A DNA stretch of 64,000 nucleotides from assembly GCA_049976245.1 (NCBI GenBank), contig JBMFIQ010000001.1, forward strand, positions 76,427 through 140,426. Reading direction: 5' to 3'. Made by a program: the position numbers and the translations under genes. The notes beneath the pieces were generated by a model. It made no database searches, had not been told where the DNA came from, and saw only the letters and a program-made list of their open reading frames with translations. Numbering within the stretch: the stretch's first letter is position 1; every line of letters begins with the position of its first letter. The DNA is from Microbacter sp049976245 (lineage in GTDB: Bacteria; Bacteroidota; Bacteroidia; Bacteroidales; Paludibacteraceae). Positions 28,366-37,523 of this stretch are shown here, piece by piece.

Positions 28366-29349
28366 TTAATGACATAACGATGCGCAAAGTTGATCGAACA
28401 TGGCCTCATTCAAGGAAACTTCATGAAAAACAGTGGCAAGATCGGAGTCTGTGATTTTTTGAAAATCCTCATATCGCGGTGTGATGATGACACCTGAAAG
28501 ATCGACTGCTGCCGGACTAATCAGCAATCGATGTTCATTGTCGGCAAAATAGCAGGACGGACGATGTTTCTCTCTGAGGAAAATCCATACGCGCCATACC
28601 TGTTCATGTCGTGTGCACAAAACATTCATCATGGGTTCCGCATCTTCTTCCGGAGTCGGCATGAGGCGATATATTTTATCAAACCATTGTTCAAGTCGTT
28701 CTTCGTTGGTCGATTCCATCATCAACACGGCATGAGGATACGATTGAAGGCGGCGCAGCCAAAATCCTTCTTCTTGTTTCAAATTTTCCGCTTTTGCACT
28801 CCGCGATTCCCACAGATATTCCATTGGCAAAAATCCTTTATTGCCGGCTTGGAAATGAAGATGATCAGGCGCCGAAGCGCCACAACGTGGCCCGTTGTAA
28901 AATAAAACAAACGACGGAAGTTGCTCCGAAAGTTGAAGCATATCCATAAAATGTCCCGCGATGCGTTGATCAACGTGGTTCATCGACGCAATGGTAAGAT
29001 GTTGCGGAAAAATCGGAAATGGATTCACCAGCAGCCAATATTGATTTCGCCAATTGATCTCTTTCTGCTCCAATGGACGATTTGACCGACACAAAAAACA
29101 AGCCCGTTTCTGAATTGAGGCAGCATCCACTTTGGCTCCAGACGATAGGATGCGCGAAGGGTTAAATTGAACCAGCATTTCAAATCCTTCCACTTCCATC
29201 TTTTTGGTTTCAACCCGTGTCAGAGCGGCATAATTGTCTTTCACCAAAGGCCAATCCTGTCGTTGTTGTTCCAATATTTTTTCAACGGCTTCTTCCAAAA
29301 AGAATTCATCAGGTTGAACGGTATGGGGCAAGTCATCTGATTGGATCAT
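28366..29349 (-). CDS. DUF4922 protein (HIT/GalT-like fold)
   Basis: 327 residues. Family features seen: a Cys pair in RACFLCRSNRP, LLVNPFPIFPQHLTI, FYNGPRCGASAPDHLHFQAG with an HLHFQ motif resembling the active site of the HIT / GDP-L-galactose phosphorylase superfamily. This suggests a nucleotide-sugar phosphorylase or nucleotidyl-transfer reaction, but the substrate is not known. It lies between AmpG-like and GT2 genes on the same strand with 67-73 bp gaps, so it probably belongs to the same wall-recycling operon. Function within that pathway is a guess. Confidence 0.82.
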   Translation of the reverse strand: MIQSDDLPHTVQPDEFFLEEAVEKILEQQRQDWPLVKDNYAALTRVETKKMEVEGFEMLVQFNPSRILSSGAKVDAASIQKRACFLCRSNRPLEQKEINWRNQYWLLVNPFPIFPQHLTIASMNHVDQRIAGHFMDMLQLSEQLPSFVLFYNGPRCGASAPDHLHFQAGNKGFLPMEYLWESRSAKAENLKQEEGFWLRRLQSYPHAVLMMESTNEERLEQWFDKIYRLMPTPEEDAEPMMNVLCTRHEQVWRVWIFLREKHRPSCYFADNEHRLLISPAAVDLSGVIITPRYEDFQKITDSDLATVFHEVSLNEAMFDQLCASLCH

Positions 29350-29422
29350 ACAACAGCGGATTGATGGTTTAGCATGGAATTAAAATGGCTGGTTTTTGGA
29401 GATGGATGCCATGTTTGCATGG

Positions 29423-30922
29423 CTATGATCGAAACTTAAAAGTTTTTCGTTGTGCGTTTAAATGTTGACGAGCCTTGATTTCCCATGAACGAATCCGATC
29501 TTTATATACATTGTGTTGGTTCATTTTGTCCACATCCAATGCTGCATCCGAATTATCATCCCAACGTCGACACGAATAGACCACGTCGTACACCCGTCCA
29601 ATGCGATGTGTGCGTGAAAACTTTAAGCCAAGAGCATAATCTTCGCCATAACTGGTGTTTGGAATATGCCATTTTCTCAGCAAAGGCGTATAAAACGCTC
29701 TCGGAGCGCCAAATCCGTTGATTCGTAACGCATTGTTACGTCCGTTCTCATCCGTCCATTCCAGATGATCGATGATGCCTGGTGGAATGGTTTCCATTTG
29801 AAAATTGGTCATTCGATAGCTACCAACCACCATGCCGCACTGTTGTTGATAAAAAGCATCGACCATGATTTGCAGGGTGTTTTCATCGTTGTACACATCA
29901 TCGCTGTCCAATTGAACCGCAAATTTTCCGCATTGTGGCTGATCGACGCCTACGTTCCAGCAACCGCCTATGCCCAAATCCATTCTTTCGGGAATGAGAT
30001 GCAGCAGACGCGGTTCATCTTTGTAACGGCGAAGTATTTCGGTGGTTCCGTCCGTGGAATGGTTGTCAATGACAATGACATTGTATGGAAAAGTCGTTTT
30101 TTGATTCAATGCGGACTCAACGGCGTCGGCAATGGTCTTTGCGCGGTTATAGACGGGAATAATGACCGATGCTTCCACCGAAAAATCCGTTTCGTCAAAC
30201 GAAATCTCGTCAAAATCGGGCGGTAAAAAAGCTCCAATCGCCTGTAAATGGGCTGTGCAGGCTTTTTCCATCTCCAATTGTCTTTGCCGATTCTTGGGAT
30301 CGACATAATCAAACAATTTTTCACCGCTTTTACGAACATCAGTTTCTATTTCCGTATAAAGCAATTCGTTCAAATGTTCAATGGGCTCATGCTGCGACAA
30401 CCGAAGGCGCAGATCGTACCATCCTGCCCATTGATAGGTTTCCGTCATTTCGTTGACGGCTTGTTGAAAAGCAGCGGTTTTGAAGAGCAAAAGCGAACCA
30501 AAATCAAAATCATCACGAAGGCTACCCAATTGATAATCAATGAGTGGATGTTTAGTTAGGTTTCCTTCTTTCAATCGGAAAGCATCACAATACAACATGC
30601 CGGCTTGTGTGTCATCGGCAATTTGAAGCATCCGTTCCAATGCCAGATAACCCAATTTTAAGGGTTGGCTCTTCAGGTAAAGCAATAAGTAATCGGCAGA
30701 AGCTGCAGCAGCTATTTTGTGCATTGTTTCAGTGGAAAAAAGATGTTGAACGGGAAGCAGTTCCACTTTTTGCCGATCTGCTTCAGCAGGAAATACATGG
30801 TCAGACAAATCATTCATCAAAAAGAGATGTCGAACGTGACTATACTTCATCATTTCGTTGTAAGTCGGCTGAACTTGTTGCCATGACTCATAAGGAAGAA
30901 AAACGTCAATGGAAAGCATCAT
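29423..30922 (-). CDS. Two-domain GT-A glycosyltransferase (GT2-like)
   Basis: 499 residues. The C-terminal half (about 245-400) is a clear family 2 domain: ASVIIPVYNRAKTIADAVES, IDNHSTDGTTEILRRY and the DxD-like LDSDDVYND for metal/nucleotide-sugar binding. The N-terminal half (about 1-220) looks like a second, diverged GT-A domain (MLSIDVFLPYESW, LYCDAFRLKEG, DFDFGSLLLFK) without a good DxD. No membrane segment. Start MM at 30922/30919. It is 11 bp downstream of murQ, so surely cotranscribed; donor and acceptor are unknown. Its link to the DUF4922 gene next door is suggestive. Confidence 0.82.
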   Translation of the reverse strand: MMLSIDVFLPYESWQQVQPTYNEMMKYSHVRHLFLMNDLSDHVFPAEADRQKVELLPVQHLFSTETMHKIAAAASADYLLLYLKSQPLKLGYLALERMLQIADDTQAGMLYCDAFRLKEGNLTKHPLIDYQLGSLRDDFDFGSLLLFKTAAFQQAVNEMTETYQWAGWYDLRLRLSQHEPIEHLNELLYTEIETDVRKSGEKLFDYVDPKNRQRQLEMEKACTAHLQAIGAFLPPDFDEISFDETDFSVEASVIIPVYNRAKTIADAVESALNQKTTFPYNVIVIDNHSTDGTTEILRRYKDEPRLLHLIPERMDLGIGGCWNVGVDQPQCGKFAVQLDSDDVYNDENTLQIMVDAFYQQQCGMVVGSYRMTNFQMETIPPGIIDHLEWTDENGRNNALRINGFGAPRAFYTPLLRKWHIPNTSYGEDYALGLKFSRTHRIGRVYDVVYSCRRWDDNSDAALDVDKMNQHNVYKDRIRSWEIKARQHLNAQRKTFKFRS

Positions 30923-30933
30923 GAAAGAATATT

Positions 30934-31755
30934 TTATTCGTTTTGTTGATAAGCATCTAAGGCTTTTTTTACGGAACCGTGAAGCAGCAGAAGATTTTTG
31001 GCCAGATCATATTCCAGGTCTGTTTCGTCCATGATCATGCGCGTGCCGCGATCAATTAATTTTTGATTGTTCAGTTGCATGTTAACCATCCGGTTTCCTT
31101 TGACGCGTCCTAACTGAATCATCACCGTGGTGGTAATCATGTTTAGAACCAATTTTTGAGCTGTTCCTGCTTTTAATCGGGTGCTCCCTGTCACAAATTC
31201 AGGACCTACAATCAGTTCGATGGGCACATTGGCATACTGAGCGACCGGAGCATTGGGATTACAGGAAATCGAAGCGGTCAGCAAGCCTTGCTGTTGGGCT
31301 CGTTTCAATGCGCCAACCACGTAAGGTGTTGTTCCTGATGCTGCAATGCCGATGATGGTATCGTTTTTATTGACATGAAAAGGTTGAAGATCGCGCCAGC
31401 CGCCTTCTTCATCATCTTCAGCCGATTCTACGGCTGTTCTCAAGGCTACGTCGCCACCGGCAATCAAGCCAATGACCAATGTGGGAGGCACCCCAAAAGT
31501 TGGGGGAATTTCCGAAGCATCCAACACGCCTAATCGACCGCTTGTTCCCGCCCCAAGATAAAAAATGCGGCCGCCTCGCTTCATCCGTTCTACAACCATG
31601 GTGATCAGCCGCTCCAAGTCAGGGATCACCTTCTCAACAGCCAAGGGCACCTTTTTGTCTTCGGCGTTCATGGCTTTCAGAAGATCCGCTATCGGAGTTT
31701 TGTCGAGATGTTGATAGAGCGATTCCTTTTCGGTAATTTTTTCAAATCCCATCAT
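30934..31755 (-). CDS. murQ: N-acetylmuramic acid 6-phosphate etherase
   Basis: Cleaves the lactyl ether of MurNAc-6-P to give GlcNAc-6-P and D-lactate, joining wall recycling to amino-sugar metabolism. The open frame begins at 31794, but alignment-like start MMGFEKITEKESLYQHLD favours ATG 31755 (or 31752), giving 273 residues, slightly short of E. coli MurQ. SIS-domain features: YLGAGTSGRLGVLDASEIPPTFG near 62-84 with the first catalytic Glu, and VESAEDDEEGGW with the second. The start overlaps the end of the upstream kinase gene by 14 bp, so the two are translationally coupled: kinase makes MurNAc-6-P, MurQ uses it. Confidence 0.96.
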   Translation of the reverse strand: MMGFEKITEKESLYQHLDKTPIADLLKAMNAEDKKVPLAVEKVIPDLERLITMVVERMKRGGRIFYLGAGTSGRLGVLDASEIPPTFGVPPTLVIGLIAGGDVALRTAVESAEDDEEGGWRDLQPFHVNKNDTIIGIAASGTTPYVVGALKRAQQQGLLTASISCNPNAPVAQYANVPIELIVGPEFVTGSTRLKAGTAQKLVLNMITTTVMIQLGRVKGNRMVNMQLNNQKLIDRGTRMIMDETDLEYDLAKNLLLLHGSVKKALDAYQQNE

Positions 31756-32611
31756 GCTTAATTTTGAATTCGTTCTTAGATTGATAATATGCAATCAAAT
31801 GATCCATAGGTGCCTGTAGGATCAAACCCGTTTTGATGTGTAAGTCCGAAGCTACCCGCTTCAAAACATCCTGATAATAAAAGCCTATGGATCCAACTAC
31901 ATTGATTTCAAACTGTTGATAATCGTATTGAAATACATTACGTTGAAAAAATTCGGTAAAACTGTCATAAACAATTTTATATAATTCAGGTTCATGAAGA
32001 TTTTCGTGCAGGAAAATGGAAAGCGATGCCAGAAATCGGCTTGGGAACGGTTTGGTATAGATGTTCTCCACAATTTCGGCCGAAGTTAGTTTGAAACGAT
32101 CAAAAAACTTTGCCTGCACTTCGGGCGATAATTGGTTTTTTAGACAATCGGAAACTAGCTTTTTCCCCAGTGCGGCGCCGCTTCCTTCGTCGCCAATGAT
32201 ATATCCCAGTGCGGCAACCTGTTTCACAATAGACTGCCCATCGTAAAATCCAGAGTTTGAACCGGTTCCAAGAATGCATACAATGCCGGGTTGATCACCG
32301 CACAATGCTTTGGCTGCTCCTAGGAGATCGCTCTCCACCATCATCCGGTCAAAATAGAAAACCTTTTCGAAAGCATTGATTACCAATTGTTTTTGTTTGG
32401 GAGTGGAGCAGCCTGCCCCAAAAAAATAGATGGAATCAATGTTGACTTGATTCAATTGTTGCAGCAACTGTTTCCGCAATTGGTTTTCAATTTGAGTTTC
32501 CGTTTGAAAAAAAGGATTGATGCCTGATGTCTTGTAGCGCAACACCGTTTCATCGTCCTGCAAAAGGCTCCAATATGTTTTTGTTGAACCACTGTCGGCG
32601 ATTAAAATCAT
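31742..32611 (-). CDS. BadF/BadG-family sugar kinase, MurK-like (copy 1)
   Basis: 289-residue ASKHA-fold kinase. Phosphate-1 loop ADSGSTKTYW at residues 5-14, GAGCSTPKQK, adenosine-region ILGTGSNSGFYDG near 113-125, and GDEGSGAALGK near 139. This family includes GlcNAc kinases and the MurK kinase that phosphorylates MurNAc and GlcNAc at O6. Overlap with murQ by 14 bp makes MurNAc the likely substrate. ATG at 32611. A paralogue of roughly half identical residues lies 494 bp upstream on the same strand. Confidence 0.88.
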   Translation of the reverse strand: MILIADSGSTKTYWSLLQDDETVLRYKTSGINPFFQTETQIENQLRKQLLQQLNQVNIDSIYFFGAGCSTPKQKQLVINAFEKVFYFDRMMVESDLLGAAKALCGDQPGIVCILGTGSNSGFYDGQSIVKQVAALGYIIGDEGSGAALGKKLVSDCLKNQLSPEVQAKFFDRFKLTSAEIVENIYTKPFPSRFLASLSIFLHENLHEPELYKIVYDSFTEFFQRNVFQYDYQQFEINVVGSIGFYYQDVLKRVASDLHIKTGLILQAPMDHLIAYYQSKNEFKIKHDGI

Positions 32612-32961
32612 ACAATAAGAAATTTATAATTAGATAAATTAACTAAAATAATTTTTCAAGTCAAAACGAGAGGCATGATGAACCCATCAAATTCATCGTC
32701 AGAAAAAGATGGGTTGCCCGTTTTTTGAAATTTCCTCTTGACAGAACCTGTTTTGAAGCATTGCCTTAACGTAGGCTTCTTCATCAACAGCTGCTTGCAA
32801 TGATGAACTTAAGGCCATCGCCGGCTTCGAAATTAATTCGCTTTTTGTTCTTCAAATAAATCAGATTGTCAATGGCATATTCCTGGTTATAAAACTTTGT
32901 GGCAAAGGCGTATTCTCTTTTCAATCTGACCAATGACTTTTTTTTGCATTGAAATGTGTGA

Positions 32962-32969
32962 CAAAGGTA
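32962..32969 (-). promoter_or_regulatory. Candidate promoter -7 box for kinase/murQ
   Basis: TACCTTTG on the minus strand, matching TAnnTTTG; no TTTG at the standard distance upstream. It suggests the copy-1 kinase can be transcribed separately from copy 2. Confidence 0.35.
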
Positions 32970-33006
32970 AAACAAAAATTCTCATTCCGATGATCAGGAA
33001 ACAAAT

Positions 33007-33054
33007 AAATAAATATATTTGTGATTATTTCAGTTTGAAAACATATATTTATTT
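33007..33054. repeat. A/T-only inverted repeat between kinase genes
   Basis: AAATAAATATAT (33007-33018) and ATATATTTATTT (33043-33054) are perfect 12-bp inverted arms around 24 nt. It lies 50 bp past the copy-2 kinase stop and could be a weak hairpin terminator or an AT-rich binding site. Confidence 0.4.
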
Positions 33055-33104
33055 TCAAGCTATGGCATAAAAATGGCTTTGACCCAATAGAGTGATGATG
33101 GGAA

Positions 33105-33953
33105 TCAGTCTAATTGGGCATTTTGAGTATGATAGTTTACCAATCCAGACATGGGTGATTTTTGAATTTGTCCAATTTTCATACCAAACTCATTTGCCAC
33201 TTCGTGCAAAATGTCGGCATAGTGGTAGGCAACAAGTCCCATGAAATGAAGGGGATAATTTCGATAGTCGTATTGAAGAATGTTTCGGGTGAAGAAGTTT
33301 CTAAAATTTTGTTTTACAAGTTCATATACATACGGATGATCCAAATGATCGTGTAAGAAGAATGAAAAAGTAGCTAAGAATCGGTTTGGGAAAGGTTGTC
33401 GATAGACATGTTCCATAATGTCGGATGGCGAAATGCGATATTTTTCGTACACTTCTTGCGCCAATTCCTCTGGTGCAATATGTTTCATGCAATCGCTTAA
33501 AAACATTTTGCCAAGGACGGCACCGCTGCCTTCGTCACCTAAAATATAACCAAGAGGTGAAACATTTTTCACAATCTTTTCGCCATCGTAAAAACATGAA
33601 TTTGAACCGGTTCCTAAAATGCAGCCAAGCCCGGGTTGTTTGCCGAACAATGCCCGGACAGCCGCCAACAAATCAGTTTCCACTTCGACAGGTGCTCTAA
33701 ACTGCGTGATGAGTGACGACTTAATGATTTCTTTTTTGTCGTCGGAGGCACAACCGGCTCCATAAAAATAGATCTGCTCAATCTTTCGTTTAAAAAATGT
33801 TTCCGGCAATTGCAGTCGGATGGATCGACTGATTTCACGACGAATCTGAAAATAAGGATTCAACCCTTCCGTAAAAGCATGCTCAATCACATAAATCCCT
33901 TCTACTAAGACCCATTCTGTTTTGGTAGATCCACTTTCCGCAATTAATTTCAT
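33105..33953 (-). CDS. BadF/BadG-family sugar kinase, MurK-like (copy 2)
   Basis: 282 residues with the same motif order as copy 1: AESGSTKTEW at residues 5-14, YGAGCASDDKK, CILGTGSNSCFYDG and GDEGSGAVLGK, then PLGYILGDEGSG-linked C-terminal domain (QPFPNRFLATFSFFLHD is shared nearly verbatim with copy 1). About half of residues match copy 1 by eye, so this is an old duplication. One copy may prefer GlcNAc and the other MurNAc, as split specificity would suit a salvage cluster; sequence alone does not say. ATG at 33953; first gene of the minus-strand cluster, with a 735-bp divergent gap upstream. Confidence 0.86.
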   Translation of the reverse strand: MKLIAESGSTKTEWVLVEGIYVIEHAFTEGLNPYFQIRREISRSIRLQLPETFFKRKIEQIYFYGAGCASDDKKEIIKSSLITQFRAPVEVETDLLAAVRALFGKQPGLGCILGTGSNSCFYDGEKIVKNVSPLGYILGDEGSGAVLGKMFLSDCMKHIAPEELAQEVYEKYRISPSDIMEHVYRQPFPNRFLATFSFFLHDHLDHPYVYELVKQNFRNFFTRNILQYDYRNYPLHFMGLVAYHYADILHEVANEFGMKIGQIQKSPMSGLVNYHTQNAQLD

Positions 33954-34688
33954 GAGTGTGTCAATGTTTTAAAGTCATATGAAACGCATAAGGCAACATT
34001 TAATCCATTCATTGAGTTTAAGGAAGATAAAATTTTGTCATGCCATTTCATTGGCAACTGTTTTTAATTCTGCGCCATCGATGTCTTTTGTCAAATGGCA
34101 TGCAACCATGCAGTTGCGTTTTCAATTCGTTCGATGAGCGGCGTTTTAACTTCAAACAACGGTTCAATTGTCCAATCATGCTCGTTTTTCTTTCAACTTC
34201 ATGTTTGCATACACATTCTCATCCATGTTCAGACGTTGGCGTAGTGACAAGTTGCAACGTGGTCCCCCTTCACGGAATGCGCCGATCGAAACAGGTTACT
34301 CAAATAAACGGTTTCATACCAATTGAAACAAGCTATCCTCTTTGTAATTTGAACCTTGCAAAAATAAACATTGCTCTTGAAGAATCATCAAGAAAGGCAT
34401 CGAATTTAATTATATTATTCTTATTTTAGTCTTAATTAATTCTTTACTGTTTTTCAAGATTTAATTTGCATTAATATATCGATCAAATTCTTAATTTACT
34501 ATCCAGCCAAGCAGGTGAATGATCTAAAAAATGTAATTAATAATTAATAGATGTAAATACATGATAATTATGATTTATATAGTTATATTTAACATTGACA
34601 AGCGATCAAATTGAACAAATTCAGCGTTACTTTGCATTGAAATAAATCGAATGCAGCTTGATGAAGCTGTTTTTAATCGTGAAATGAT
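33954..34688. other. Divergent intergenic region, kinase / dehydrogenase
   Basis: 735 bp between divergent genes, AT-rich in the right half (34430-34620). A 129-codon plus frame at 34040-34429 has no family resemblance, no Shine-Dalgarno site and unusual Cys/His content; I reject it. GTTACTTTGCA near 34625 resembles a -7 box with one mismatch. No convincing RNA or repeat seen. Confidence 0.4.
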
Positions 34689-37523
34689 ATGTCAGCGATG
34701 AATCAATGGATCAACGAAGTACAAAAGATCTTCCCAAAAGAGCAAATTTTTTCCGACATCACCCGACGATTGGCTTGGGGAACCGATGCAAGTTGTTATC
34801 GTCTTATTCCGTCCGTTGTTTTGGTGCCTCGCAATGAAAAGGAAGTGCAATGGTTGCTTCGGTCAGCGCATCAATTAAGCATTGGCGTCACGTTTCGAGC
34901 TGCGGGCACCAGTTTGTCCGGTCAAAGCATTTCTCCATCGGCGGTTATCGTTGCCGGAAATCGTTGGGAAAAGTTTAGCGTGAAACAAAACGGAGAAATC
35001 ATTACGATGCAACCGGGCATCACCGGCTTTCGCGTGAATGAGATTTTGAAACCTTATGGACGAAAGTTTACTCCCGATCCTGCTTCGCTAAAATCGGCCA
35101 TGGTTGGGGGAATCATTATGAACAATGCTTCGGGGATGAATTGTGGAACCCATGCCAACAGCGATAAAATGTTATTGTCGGCGCGCATCCTTTTGGCAGA
35201 CGGCACGTTGCTTGACACCGGAGATGAAGAAAGCAAAAAACAATTTCGACGTGATAAGCCCCAATTCCTTGAGGCATTGGAAACGCTTCGGCAATCGGTT
35301 GTGCACAATGAGGCATTGCGTCAACGTATCATTTATAAGTACGGTATCAAAAATGTGATGGGGCTTAATTTGCTTCCATTGGTTGCTTTTGAAGATCCGT
35401 TTGACATCATCACCCATTTAATGGTTGGATCGGAAGGAACGCTGGCTTTTCTGTCGGAAGCAACCATGAAAACAGCACCTGTTGAACCTTTTAGTGCCAG
35501 TGCCATGATCTATTTTGACAACATTCAAACAGCTTGTCGCGCGGTGCAACACATCAAACCCACACCGGCCGTGGGAGCGGAATTGTTGGATAGAAAAGCG
35601 TTGCGGTCAGTGGAAGGGAAAGAAGGAATGCCTGACTATTTGGCCTCATTTGACGAAAATGTAACGGCGCTGTTGGTTGAAACCAAAGCCAATACAAAAG
35701 AAACATTGCAAGCAAACATAGCTCATATTGAACAGGCCCTTGCATCATTTGAAACGCTGATGCCCGTAGAATTCACGGATGATGAAGCCATTTACAATAC
35801 CTGGTGGTCGATGCGCTCCGGCATTTTCCCATCTGTTGGCGGGATGCGACCGGCAGGAACAACCACCATCATCGAGGATGTGGCATTTCATTTGCATGAT
35901 TTGCCCGACGCCGCTTTGGCACTTCAGCAAATTTTGGCAAATCACGGTTATTCCGACGGCGTTATTTATGGCCATGCGTTGGAAGGAAATTTTCATTTCA
36001 TCATCAATCAGCGATTTGACAATCAGGAAGATATTAAACGATACGAAGCGTTAATGAATGATGTTGTTGACTTGGTCACCAAACGATTTGACGGATCACT
36101 CAAAGCGGAACACGGAACGGGACGAAACATGGCTCCTTTTGTTGAAACCGAATGGGGAAAAGAGGCTTTTGAAGTGATGAAACAGATTAAAATGATTTTC
36201 GATCCTCAAAACATCCTTAATCCGGGGGTCATTTTCAACGATGACCCAAAAATTCACCTGAAAAATTTTAAATCGTTTGAGCCCACCAACAAGCATGTGG
36301 ATCAATGCATTGAATGCGGATTCTGCGAAATCAACTGCTTGACTTCGGGATTAACGCTTTCGGCGCGACAACGCATTGTGGTGCGCCGGGAAATATCGCG
36401 ACTGAAAAAGTTTAGTCCAAATGATCCGTTGATTGGGCAATTAGAAAACGAGTACTATTATTTAGGAAACGTGACCTGTGCCGGCGACGGACTTTGTGCC
36501 ACTTCCTGCCCGATGGGAATCAATACCGCCGAACTGACGCACGACATAAGGCATGATCAGTTGCCGGCTGTTGGCATAAAAATTGGGCAAATCACTGCCG
36601 ATCATTTTGCCACGGTCAAAAGCGGCCTGCGTTCGTTATTGTTCTTGGACAACATCGCTCACACGCTGTTGGGAAGTAAAAACATGACTTGGTTGGCTAA
36701 CGAAGCTCACAAAATGGGGGCGCCTCTGTGGACTACCGCTATGCCAAAAGCCTACAAAATGAAGAGACGGCCGTCGTCCGCTTCATCGAATCCGCTAAAA
36801 GTGGTCTATTTCCCTAGTTGCATCAATCAAACCATGGGCGTGGCCAAAGAAAATCCCGATCAAACTGCCCTTCCCGACAAAATGGACGGGTTGTTGAAGA
36901 AAGCCGGATATGACATCATTTATCCCGAAAACATGGAGAACCACTGTTGCGGAACCATTTGGGAAAGCAAAGGAATGTACGACATTGCCGATCGAAAAAG
37001 TTTTGATTTGGAGGAAGCCCTGATCAAAGCAAGTGAAAACGGACGTTATCCTGTCCTTTGCGATCAAAGCCCTTGTCTTCTGCGCATGCGTGAAAAGATG
37101 AAACGACTCAAACTTTACGAACCGGCCGAGTTCATTGAAACATTTCTCGTTGATCGGCTTGAATTTCATCCCATCGACGAACCAATAGCCATTCACACCA
37201 CCTGTTCGATGACAAAGATGCATTTAGGTGAGACATTGTTACGCCTTGCCAAGCGATGCAGTCATCATGTCATTGTTCCTCAGGAAGTAGGGTGCTGTGG
37301 CTTTGCCGGCGATAAAGGATTCACCCATCCGGAAGTCAACCGATATGCGCTTCGAAAATTATCGCCTCAGCTCGAAGCCTCAAAAGTCAAGTACGGTTAT
37401 TCAAACAGCCGCACCTGCGAAATTGGCTTAACCACAAACGGGAAAGTCCCTTATATGTCCATCGTTTATTTGGTTGATCAATGTACAACGGCTAAACCTC
37501 AGCATCAAGAAGCGGATAAATGA
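34689..37523 (+). CDS. FAD and Fe-S D-2-hydroxyacid (D-lactate/glycolate) dehydrogenase
   Basis: A 944-residue fusion of GlcD/Dld-type flavoprotein and GlcF-type iron-sulfur protein. FAD_binding_4 is at about 35-210 (RAAGTSLSGQSIS, GGIIMNNASGMNCG), the FAD oxidase C-terminal domain to about 520 (GHALEGNFHFIIN, LKAEHGTGRNMAPF), then two 4Fe-4S motifs (CIECGFCEINC and CAGDGLCATSCPMG near 538-610) and two CCG domains (ENHCCGTIWESKG, GCCGFAGDKGF). It likely oxidises D-lactate or a similar acid to the quinone pool at the inner membrane. D-lactate is the by-product of MurQ, encoded divergently nearby, an attractive but unproven link. Its last 19 bp overlap the convergent terC. Confidence 0.93.
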   Translation: MSAMNQWINEVQKIFPKEQIFSDITRRLAWGTDASCYRLIPSVVLVPRNEKEVQWLLRSAHQLSIGVTFRAAGTSLSGQSISPSAVIVAGNRWEKFSVKQNGEIITMQPGITGFRVNEILKPYGRKFTPDPASLKSAMVGGIIMNNASGMNCGTHANSDKMLLSARILLADGTLLDTGDEESKKQFRRDKPQFLEALETLRQSVVHNEALRQRIIYKYGIKNVMGLNLLPLVAFEDPFDIITHLMVGSEGTLAFLSEATMKTAPVEPFSASAMIYFDNIQTACRAVQHIKPTPAVGAELLDRKALRSVEGKEGMPDYLASFDENVTALLVETKANTKETLQANIAHIEQALASFETLMPVEFTDDEAIYNTWWSMRSGIFPSVGGMRPAGTTTIIEDVAFHLHDLPDAALALQQILANHGYSDGVIYGHALEGNFHFIINQRFDNQEDIKRYEALMNDVVDLVTKRFDGSLKAEHGTGRNMAPFVETEWGKEAFEVMKQIKMIFDPQNILNPGVIFNDDPKIHLKNFKSFEPTNKHVDQCIECGFCEINCLTSGLTLSARQRIVVRREISRLKKFSPNDPLIGQLENEYYYLGNVTCAGDGLCATSCPMGINTAELTHDIRHDQLPAVGIKIGQITADHFATVKSGLRSLLFLDNIAHTLLGSKNMTWLANEAHKMGAPLWTTAMPKAYKMKRRPSSASSNPLKVVYFPSCINQTMGVAKENPDQTALPDKMDGLLKKAGYDIIYPENMENHCCGTIWESKGMYDIADRKSFDLEEALIKASENGRYPVLCDQSPCLLRMREKMKRLKLYEPAEFIETFLVDRLEFHPIDEPIAIHTTCSMTKMHLGETLLRLAKRCSHHVIVPQEVGCCGFAGDKGFTHPEVNRYALRKLSPQLEASKVKYGYSNSRTCEIGLTTNGKVPYMSIVYLVDQCTTAKPQHQEADK

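Larger units (their letters stand above)
32612..33104. other. Gap between the two kinase genes
   Basis: 493 bp. It holds a minus-strand TACCTTTG at 32962-32969, which could start the copy-1 kinase/murQ transcript with a leader of about 340 nt, and an A/T-only inverted repeat at 33007-33054. A 63-codon minus-strand frame at 32784-32975 begins upstream of that promoter and is unlikely to be real. Confidence 0.45.

Noticed and set aside
32784..32975. 63-codon minus-strand ORF between the two kinases
   Set aside because: Start lies upstream of the only promoter box and no family or RBS is apparent.
34040..34429. 129-codon plus-strand ORF between kinase and dehydrogenase genes
   Set aside because: No family, no Shine-Dalgarno site, atypical Cys/His/Phe-rich composition; likely chance in a divergent promoter region.
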